From assembly GCA_025457805.1 (NCBI GenBank), contig JALOTR010000289.1:1-5095 (forward strand): 5,095 nucleotides of DNA, read 5' to 3'. Positions 1 through 4,235 of this stretch are shown here, piece after piece. The translations under genes were made by a program, and so were the position numbers. Below the pieces are notes generated by a model that saw only the letters and a list, made by a program, of their open reading frames with translations, ran no database searches and was not told where the DNA came from. The DNA comes from Akkermansiaceae bacterium (GTDB lineage Bacteria > Verrucomicrobiota > Verrucomicrobiia > Verrucomicrobiales > Akkermansiaceae). Within the stretch, counting starts at the first letter, position 1. The number at the start of each line of letters is the position of its first letter.

Positions 1-189
1 GGGTTTCACGCCGGCCTGTTTGCAATTCTGGTAAAACTCGATGGCTCCGTAGAGGTTCCCGTGGTCGGTCATGGCGACGGCGGGCATCCCCAGCTCGGCA
101 GCCCGTTTGGCGAGATCCTTGGTGCGGATCATGCCGTCGAGCAGCGAGAATTCGGTGTGAAGGTGGAGGTGGACGAAGGAATCTGACAT
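1..189 (-). CDS. dnaE: DNA polymerase III subunit alpha, N-terminal fragment (PHP domain)
   Basis: This is the start of the catalytic subunit of the replicative DNA polymerase III, which acts in the cytoplasm at the replication fork. Only 63 codons are inside the window; the rest lies beyond the left edge. The translation begins MSDSFVHLHLHTEFSLLDG and continues through IRTKDLAKRAAELGMPAVAMTDHGNLYG. This is the diagnostic opening of the PHP domain: the HLHxH metal-binding motif at residues 7-11, the SLLDG motif at 15-19, and the TDHGNLYGAIEFY motif at 41-53. The ATG at 187-189 is the only sensible start because it places the PHP motif six residues in, as is usual for DnaE. The nearest Shine-Dalgarno-like sequence (GGTGA, positions 197-193) lies inside a hairpin that abuts the AUG. 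The upstream gene on the same strand ends 72 bp away, so cotranscription is possible. PolC is a less likely identity because the PHP domain starts at the very N-terminus here. Confidence 0.96.
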   Translation of the reverse strand, partial: MSDSFVHLHLHTEFSLLDGMIRTKDLAKRAAELGMPAVAMTDHGNLYGAIEFYQNCKQAGVKP

Positions 190-222
190 CGGTCACCCGG
201 ACGGTAGCGGAGTGGCGACCGA
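189..222 (-). promoter_or_regulatory. Hairpin over the dnaE ribosome-binding site and AUG
   Basis: Read as RNA on the minus strand, bases 222-214 (UCGGUCGCC) can pair with bases 197-189 (GGUGACCGA). This gives a nine-base-pair stem, including one G-U pair (216 with 195), around a 16-nt loop. The 3' arm contains GGUGA three nucleotides before the AUG. That sequence is complementary to the 16S anti-Shine-Dalgarno region and sits where a GGAGGUGA-type site would place it. The A of the AUG is the last paired base. The pairing is read directly from the sequence; its role in limiting dnaE translation is inferred. Confidence 0.45.
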
Positions 223-223
223 G

Positions 224-242
224 GGCAAGCGGCGGGTTTGCC
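224..242 (-). other. Short inverted repeat upstream of the dnaE hairpin
   Basis: On the minus strand, GGCAA (242-238) and UUGCC (228-224) form a 5-bp stem around a 9-nt loop. It begins 19 nt after the stop codon of the upstream GYF_2 gene, and only one base (223) separates it from the dnaE leader stem, so the two could stack coaxially. No U-run follows, so it does not look like an intrinsic terminator. It may be part of one leader structure or a chance repeat. Confidence 0.25.
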
Positions 243-261
243 AGCTTGGAAAATTCCCCGT

Positions 262-1272
262 TCAGGAACCTGCCAAGGCGGGAATCGTCGTCCCGGGTTT
301 ATCGGAAGCTGCGATTCTACCATACTGCATCCAGCGGTAGGCGACGGTGAAGGTCAACCAAACGACCGGGCCTGCAAAAATCAGCCCGACGAAACAAGCA
401 AGCATTCCGGCAATCGTCACCAGCAACCCAAGAACCCAAACGAGGAAGATATTCAGCTTGTTATTGGTGGTGATGGAGGCGCTGTACTTGAAGGAGTCGA
501 ATACCCCCAAATTTTTGTCCACAATTGCGTTGAGAAACTGGCCGTAACGGAGAGCAAGGTAAACTCCCGGGACCACCAAGAACAGAAACCCAATTCCTAC
601 CATCAGCCCGAATAGGATCGCGGCACCCATTGCCCGCAGGAGCTTGCCACCTTCGCCGAAGAGCATTCCGACCGAAACATCTTTGCCGGAAACCAGATTC
701 AGGGCGATTTTGGTCAGTCCGAGACCAAGAAACATCGAGACAACCTGATTGATTAACTGAGCCACGACAAGAGCTGCGACGCTCGCGCCGCTCGGTTCCG
801 TGGTTCCGCCCATACCGGATGGTGAGAATCCAGTGGTTAACCCTTGGATGAACCCAATCACGAGAGAGAGCCCCATCAGAATGCCGAAATACACCAGGCC
901 CACGAGCAAAATGTTTCCAAACTGCCGCTTTGTGAGTTCGAATGCATGTTTGAGACAAAGCACAGGGTCAATTGGATCGCTGCCAGGGATGATTTCACTC
1001 AACCCGGTGCCCGGAGCCGATGTTGGCGCAATCCATGCACTCTGAGGCGCCGAGTAGGGATTCGAGGGATCCGCTGGGGGAACGGCGATCGGATTGGGTT
1101 TTGAAACGAAAATCCCTTCCACCTGTCCGGCGGGCACCCAGTCCTTCATCGTCGCATTCCAAACGAGATCCTTGCCTGGATCGAGCATGCCGCTTGCGGC
1201 GAGGTCGCGAAGTTTCTCGAAAGACACCGGGCCATTCTGCTGGCCACCTTTTGCGTAATACCACTCGGTCAT
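262..1272 (-). CDS. GYF_2 (DUF4339) domain multi-pass membrane protein
   Basis: A 336-residue protein of unknown specific function. Residues 2-55 form a GYF_2/DUF4339 module: WYYAKGGQQNGPVSFEKL at 4-21, with Trp4, Tyr5-Tyr6, Gly-Pro 14-15, then Trp38 and Trp45. GYF-type folds elsewhere bind proline-rich peptides. A Pro/Ser/Ala-rich linker (about 56-100) contains DPSNPYSAP at 68-76. The rest is hydrophobic, with likely membrane spans near 119-143, 165-191, 213-242 and two within 273-310. The stretch VVPGVYLALRYG (233-244) followed by the VDKNLGVFDSFKYS segment (251-264) resembles the membrane module of DUF975 or glycerophosphodiester-phosphodiesterase-type families, in which this amphipathic loop is conserved. 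No catalytic residues are visible, so a scaffold or sensor role in the inner membrane, with the GYF_2 domain in the cytoplasm, is inferred. The ATG at 1270-1272 puts the GYF_2 motif right at the N-terminus, although no Shine-Dalgarno precedes it. It lies upstream of dnaE on the same strand and diverges from rlmN. Confidence 0.9.
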   Translation of the reverse strand: MTEWYYAKGGQQNGPVSFEKLRDLAASGMLDPGKDLVWNATMKDWVPAGQVEGIFVSKPNPIAVPPADPSNPYSAPQSAWIAPTSAPGTGLSEIIPGSDPIDPVLCLKHAFELTKRQFGNILLVGLVYFGILMGLSLVIGFIQGLTTGFSPSGMGGTTEPSGASVAALVVAQLINQVVSMFLGLGLTKIALNLVSGKDVSVGMLFGEGGKLLRAMGAAILFGLMVGIGFLFLVVPGVYLALRYGQFLNAIVDKNLGVFDSFKYSASITTNNKLNIFLVWVLGLLVTIAGMLACFVGLIFAGPVVWLTFTVAYRWMQYGRIAASDKPGTTIPALAGS

Positions 1273-1281
1273 GTGGTGAGT

Positions 1282-1310
1282 GATCTATCGGAATCGTCAG
1301 GACCTGACAA
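1282..1310 (-). promoter_or_regulatory. Weak promoter candidate for the GYF_2 membrane gene
   Basis: On the minus strand TTGTCA (1310-1305, five of six matches to TTGACA) is followed after 17 bp by TAGATC (1287-1282, only three of six matches to TATAAT), 9 bp before the ATG. The -35 box is good, but the -10 box is poor and would leave almost no leader. The surrounding 116-bp divergent region must hold promoters for this gene and for rlmN, and I see no convincing pair for rlmN. Confidence 0.2.
1296..1308. promoter_or_regulatory. 13-bp palindrome, possible operator
   Basis: GTCAGG-A-CCTGAC is a perfect inverted repeat with a one-base centre, in the divergent intergenic region between the GYF_2 gene and rlmN. 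It overlaps the candidate -35 box and spacer of the leftward gene, a position suited to a dimeric repressor. No regulator gene lies nearby in the window. Function is inferred from symmetry and position only. Confidence 0.3.
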
Positions 1311-1347
1311 GGATGGATCAGGCGGGAAACAAGTTTATGCGAAAAAA

Positions 1348-1381
1348 TCGCGGCTTGAATGCAGGGAGGCTCGCGGCTTGA
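1348..1381 (+). repeat. 11-bp direct repeat flanking a GGGAGG motif upstream of rlmN
   Basis: TCGCGGCTTGA occurs exactly at 1348-1358 and again at 1371-1381, a period of 23 bp. Between the copies lie an in-frame ATG (1359) and GGGAGG (1364-1369). The second copy pushes this Shine-Dalgarno-like motif 19 nt away from the preferred rlmN start at 1389. It could be a small tandem duplication or a paired binding site. Confidence 0.4.
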
Positions 1382-1388
1382 TTCGCGC

Positions 1389-2495
1389 ATGGAAGCACAT
1401 CCGCCCCAATCGCTGCACGATCTCGGTTTCGCCGGGATTGCGAGTGCATTGGAGGAATCCGGCGTGCTCGCCCATCATGCCAAGGCGCTGTGGAGAGCGC
1501 TTCACCGCGAGGGAAGACTTGATCTAACAAATCCCGCGAATCCATTTCTCCCGCCACTCCAGCGCTGGATCGATGCGCATGTGGGAGAGGGGAAAAAATA
1601 TGATCTCGATGCCCCGGAGCAGGTGGATGAGATCCGCAGCAGCGATGGCCTCACACGCAAGTTTCTGCTGCGGCTGCGCGATGGCCAAACCATCGAAACC
1701 GTCCTCATGGGCTACGATGGCCGCCACACCGTATGCGTCAGCACCCAGGCGGGATGTGCGATGGGATGTGTGTTCTGCGCCACCGGGCAGATGGGATTCG
1801 TCCGGCATCTCAGGCCGGGAGAAATCGTCGCGCAGGTGCTGCATGCACGCCGTGTGCTCAAGGAAATCCATCCCGGGAAACGCCTCCGCAATCTGGTGAT
1901 GATGGGCATGGGTGAGCCGCTGCATAACATCGACTCGGTGATGCAGGCGCTGGATATCATATCCGATGTGAGAGGCATCGGCATCGGCCCCTCGAAGATC
2001 GCCATCAGCACGGTGGGCGTGGTGCCGGGCATCCAGCGCATGGCGGAGGAAAACAGCCCCTATCGATTGGCGGTCAGCCTGCATGGCTCGACCGAAGAGG
2101 AGCGCTCGGCCTTGGTGCCTGCGAGCAAAAAGTGGTCGTTGGAAATGCTCATCGCCGCCTGTCGCGATTACGGGCAGAGGACCGGCAAACGGATTTTTTT
2201 CGAGTGGACACTCATCGATGGGAAAAACGATTCCCCGGAAACCGCGCATCGATTGGCGGCTCTGTTAGATGGCATCGATGCGCACATCAATCTCATCCCG
2301 CTCAATCCTACCGGCGGATTTTCAGGAAATGCGAGCAAGGCGGGTCATGCGTTCCAGCGCATCCTGCGCGAGGCCGGTTTCCCCTGTACCTTCAGGCAAC
2401 GGCGCGGCATCGATGTGGCCGCGGGCTGTGGCATGCTCAAGGCGGACAAACTTCGCAAAACTCCAATCGCCGTCATTCCGGAAACGGTGAACTGA
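1389..2495 (+). CDS. rlmN: Dual-specificity 23S rRNA (A2503-C2) / tRNA (A37-C2) methyltransferase, radical SAM
   Basis: RlmN methylates C2 of A2503 in 23S rRNA and of A37 in some tRNAs, using S-adenosylmethionine and a [4Fe-4S] cluster; it supports translational fidelity. With the start at 1389 it has 368 residues, close to the E. coli length. The N-terminal part (about 8-60) fits the helical accessory domain. The radical-SAM motif CAMGCVFC (123-130) supplies Cys123, Cys127 and Cys130. The methyl-carrying cysteine is Cys347 in GIDVAAGCGML, and the resolving Cys116 lies in TVCVSTQAGC; the E. coli counterparts are Cys355 and Cys118. MGMGEPLHN (172-180) is the SAM-binding GEP motif and favours RlmN over the resistance enzyme Cfr. 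An in-frame ATG at 1359 would add ten residues; I prefer 1389 because it aligns best with the family, although the GGGAGG at 1364-1369 is far upstream. It diverges from the GYF_2 gene and converges on the secreted-protein gene. It looks intact. Confidence 0.95.
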   Translation: MEAHPPQSLHDLGFAGIASALEESGVLAHHAKALWRALHREGRLDLTNPANPFLPPLQRWIDAHVGEGKKYDLDAPEQVDEIRSSDGLTRKFLLRLRDGQTIETVLMGYDGRHTVCVSTQAGCAMGCVFCATGQMGFVRHLRPGEIVAQVLHARRVLKEIHPGKRLRNLVMMGMGEPLHNIDSVMQALDIISDVRGIGIGPSKIAISTVGVVPGIQRMAEENSPYRLAVSLHGSTEEERSALVPASKKWSLEMLIAACRDYGQRTGKRIFFEWTLIDGKNDSPETAHRLAALLDGIDAHINLIPLNPTGGFSGNASKAGHAFQRILREAGFPCTFRQRRGIDVAAGCGMLKADKLRKTPIAVIPETVN

Positions 2496-2507
2496 TAGAA
2501 AACGGCA

Positions 2508-2527
2508 GGCGATTTGTGAAATCCGCC
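2508..2527. terminator. Imperfect hairpin between convergent genes, possible bidirectional terminator
   Basis: GGCGATTT (2508-2515) and AAATC-C-GCC (2519-2527) form an eight-base-pair stem with a single bulged C (2524) and a three-base GTG loop. It begins 12 bp after the rlmN stop and ends 9 bp before the stop of the opposing gene. Leftward transcripts would meet TTTTC (2502-2498) shortly after the stem, and rightward ones only GGTTTCC, so the U-tracts are weak. Position and stem support a shared terminator, but the evidence is modest. Confidence 0.4.
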
Positions 2528-2536
2528 CGGTTTCCA

Positions 2537-3460
2537 TCAAGGATCCACCAAGGTCACGGGTGGCGTGATGATCACTGGTGGGAAGGGAGGGAACAAGGGG
2601 GTGCCGCCTGGACCGCCGGGAGTGGGGCCGCTCGGGCCGCCGCTGGGGAAGTCGAGAGGATTGGGCATGGCGGCCACCTGATCGGGGACCTGCGAGTCGA
2701 TGGCTTTGGCGCTCTTCGCACTTTTCGCGCTTTTGGAACTCTTGGAGCTGTATCCACCTTCGCCGCTGTTGGCGTCGTAGCGGGCGAGCAATTCCTGGAT
2801 TCCGGCCAAGGCATCCGGCACGGTGGCGATGGCGCATTGGGAAACCATCCGGATCGTTTCCGGTGCGGCGTTGATGGCGGTCTCGACGATGGAAACGACG
2901 GTTTCCACATCGGCGTCGCTGGCTTTGATCGCGGATTTTACGATTTCACAGGCGCAGGATGGATTGGCCGTGACTTCCTTTTCCACCACTTCCAGCAGCG
3001 ATGATTCGTCGATGCGGACGCGCTGGCTCACGGAAAGGGAAATACCCTGGCAATCGGACTCCGGCGTTCCGCTTTCCCGATACGTGGCGGAAATGAGGGC
3101 GAGGTCGTTTTTCACTTCTTCCACAGGGAGATCCGCCGACGCGCTGGCTTCGCCGGATGCCACTTGGCGGAAGGGAGACGGGCGATTCAACACCGTGAGA
3201 TCGACCACCGCTTCGACCGGGCGGGTGCGGCGCAGGCTGGGTTCGAGGGTGGCAACATCCTGGGCTGGAATCGCGGCAGCGCGATCACTTGGAGAACTTT
3301 GTGCCCTTTGGGAAAACGGCAGGTCTTCCGGCGTCAGGGCCTCGCTGCGCAAAACTTCGCCCGATCTGCGAACCGAAGCGCTTTCGGAGAGGTTCTGGGC
3401 GGACAAGGGCGCGAGCAGGCTCAGGAACAGCGGTGCGGCGGAGTAAAATGACGTTTTCAT
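2537..3460 (-). CDS. Secreted protein of unknown function with 33-residue helical repeats and Pro/Gly tail
   Basis: I do not recognise a named family. The 307-residue product starts MKTSFYSAAPLFLSLLAPLSA, a Sec signal peptide with likely cleavage after Ala21, so it should be exported to the periplasm or beyond. Residues 22-115 are Ser/Ala/Arg-rich and probably disordered. Residues 118-150 contain a more structured stretch (LALISATYRESG, ISLSVSQRVRID). Residues 151-216 form two 33-residue helical repeats sharing (V/I)VE-x2-(V/I)-x-A-x-P and a late Ala-Ile pair, with a degenerate third copy near 216-233. The four cysteines are C137, C169, C171 and C209. A Ser/Lys tract (238-252) and a Pro/Gly-rich tail ending PPVTLVDP follow. 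The ATG at 3458-3460 is chosen because it begins exactly at the signal peptide; a TTG at 3505 would add 15 residues that spoil it. No Shine-Dalgarno is present. An AT-rich promoter region lies just upstream. It may be a cell-surface or matrix protein, but that is only a guess. Confidence 0.85.
   Translation of the reverse strand: MKTSFYSAAPLFLSLLAPLSAQNLSESASVRRSGEVLRSEALTPEDLPFSQRAQSSPSDRAAAIPAQDVATLEPSLRRTRPVEAVVDLTVLNRPSPFRQVASGEASASADLPVEEVKNDLALISATYRESGTPESDCQGISLSVSQRVRIDESSLLEVVEKEVTANPSCACEIVKSAIKASDADVETVVSIVETAINAAPETIRMVSQCAIATVPDALAGIQELLARYDANSGEGGYSSKSSKSAKSAKSAKAIDSQVPDQVAAMPNPLDFPSGGPSGPTPGGPGGTPLFPPFPPVIITPPVTLVDP
2705..2749 (-). repeat. Ser/Lys low-complexity repeat in the secreted protein
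   Basis: Residues 238-252 read SSKSSKSAKSAKSAK, encoded by imperfect 9-bp units whose codons vary (for example AGC/AGT and AAA/AAG). The tract is strongly basic and lies between the helical repeats and the Pro/Gly tail. The codon variation suggests it is kept for its amino acids rather than being a recent DNA slippage product. Confidence 0.7.
2762..3010 (-). repeat. 33-residue tandem helical repeats within the secreted protein
   Basis: Residues 151-183 and 184-216 align without gaps. VVEKEVTANPSCACEIVKS at 158-176 matches IVETAINAAPETIRMVSQC at 191-209, sharing the VE pair, hydrophobic positions, Ala165/Ala198, Pro167/Pro200 and Ala-Ile at 177-178/210-211. A weaker third copy (216-233, DALAGIQELLARYDANSG) follows. 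The pattern suggests a short stack of paired helices with a proline at the turn. Confidence 0.6.
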
Positions 3461-3488
3461 GCAGGGAGGGCCGCACGAAAACACCAGA

Positions 3489-3518
3489 TTTATAAAAAAT
3501 AACAAGAAATATTTTTAA
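3489..3518 (-). promoter_or_regulatory. AT-rich promoter candidate for the secreted-protein gene
   Basis: The 85-bp gap 3461-3545 is markedly AT-rich in a GC-rich window. On the minus strand TATAAA (3494-3489) is a good -10 box. With 17-18 bp spacing the -35 position falls on TTAAAA/TAAAAA (3518-3512), which is weak but in an A/T tract that could act as an UP-like element. The start site would fall near 3482, giving a leader of about 20 nt without a Shine-Dalgarno. The same stretch contains a weak GAAAT/ATTTC inverted repeat (3524-3520 and 3510-3506), followed on the minus strand by a T-rich run, so it could also help terminate the upstream gene. Confidence 0.4.
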
Positions 3519-3545
3519 GATTTCCGTATTATCGCCGACTCCATA

Positions 3546-4217
3546 TCATCCACGTTTCCGTTCCAGCAGGATCATCATCAGGAAGGAAAGGAAGAGATTG
3601 AGCTCCTCGCGAGGCGTCACGTCGGAGAGTTTCTCGATCTGGAATCGTCCTTCCCAGAATGCAGGCTGCTTGGTCAGGCGCATGGCGGGAGTACCAATGC
3701 TGCGGGTGGCGATGTAAGAGGGATGTAAAAAATACCCGCTGAACATGCCGAGAATCGGAATTTCCCCGAGGATGCCATCGAGCACCTTGACCCACGCATT
3801 TCCCTCTTGGATAGAGAAATCCGGGTTGCTGTCGCCGGGATTGAAAACCTCGTAGTGGGCCTTCCAAAGCGAGCGCCAGCCACGACGACCGACACTGCCG
3901 ATGGGGGCGTTCTGGGCATCGGTGAAAAAATATCGCGCTGACCAATCGATCACCTTGTTGGCCTTGATTTCGGCGAGGCGGGTGCCTTGGGATTTGTCCG
4001 TCCAGATTTCCACGTGCTCCCTGAATTTCAGCAACTTCTGCTTGGTGTAGAGCACGGTTTTCCCGGAGGCGTCCGTCACCGTGGCCTGGCTTGCGAGGGC
4101 GAGGATCTTGAAGGAAAGGGTGAGCGGATATTGCAGACCCTGGAGTTGGCGCGAGATGTCATCCGGGGCCGGGAAGGCCGGGATCGCTGGAGTGGCGTAG
4201 GGATTGGTCGGGTCCAT
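3546..4217 (-). CDS. LURP-one-related / tubby-like (phospholipid-scramblase-like) protein
   Basis: A 223-residue protein whose core resembles the LURP-one-related/YxjI group, which shares the tubby and phospholipid-scramblase beta-barrel fold; its biochemical role in bacteria is not established. Residues 30-125 show the typical alternating strands: LTLSFKILALASQATVTDA (32-50), TVLYTKQKLLKFREHVEIW (54-72), LAEIKANKVIDWSARYFF (81-98), then IGSVGRRGWRSLWKAHYEV (106-124). A segment around 139-169 (GNAWVKVLDGILGEIPILG, then HPSY) is longer and more hydrophobic than in short family members. The C-terminus LNLFLSFLMMILLERKRG (206-223) would be the hydrophobic helix that fills the barrel in this fold, or a membrane tail. 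The N-terminus, MDPTNPYATPAIPAFPAPDD, is a proline-rich flexible leader. It starts 18 bp after the proS stop, so the two probably share a transcript. The assignment rests on motif resemblance, not on a search. Confidence 0.75.
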   Translation of the reverse strand: MDPTNPYATPAIPAFPAPDDISRQLQGLQYPLTLSFKILALASQATVTDASGKTVLYTKQKLLKFREHVEIWTDKSQGTRLAEIKANKVIDWSARYFFTDAQNAPIGSVGRRGWRSLWKAHYEVFNPGDSNPDFSIQEGNAWVKVLDGILGEIPILGMFSGYFLHPSYIATRSIGTPAMRLTKQPAFWEGRFQIEKLSDVTPREELNLFLSFLMMILLERKRG

Positions 4218-4235
4218 GAGGAAGGGATTCGGATT

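Noticed and set aside
461..958. 165-codon minus-strand frame inside the GYF_2 membrane gene
   Set aside because: It is a shifted frame of a well-supported membrane protein, and its composition (Arg, Gly, His, Trp rich) is typical of a shadow.
2705..2749. Tandem repeat that could suggest CRISPR or a variable-number DNA tract
   Set aside because: The units are 9 bp, in frame, with variable codons and no spacers; they simply encode a Ser/Lys/Ala tract.
2132..3004. 290-codon open frame on the plus strand
   Set aside because: It starts inside rlmN in another frame and runs through the stop region into the antisense of the secreted-protein gene. The Gly/Arg-rich translation has no family features.
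2823..3446. 207-codon open frame on the plus strand opposite the secreted-protein gene
   Set aside because: The minus-strand frame has a clean signal peptide and internal repeats, whereas this one is low-complexity Ser/Thr/Arg with no motif.
1361..3469. Identical ATGCAGGGAGG strings at 1359-1369 and 3459-3469
   Set aside because: The two copies have different contexts: one precedes rlmN in sense, while the other spans the start of the secreted gene in antisense. There is no extended similarity, so an 11-mer match is best treated as coincidence.
3461..3505. Upstream TTG start for the secreted-protein gene
   Set aside because: It would add 15 residues before a canonical signal peptide and would overlap the AT-rich promoter candidate.
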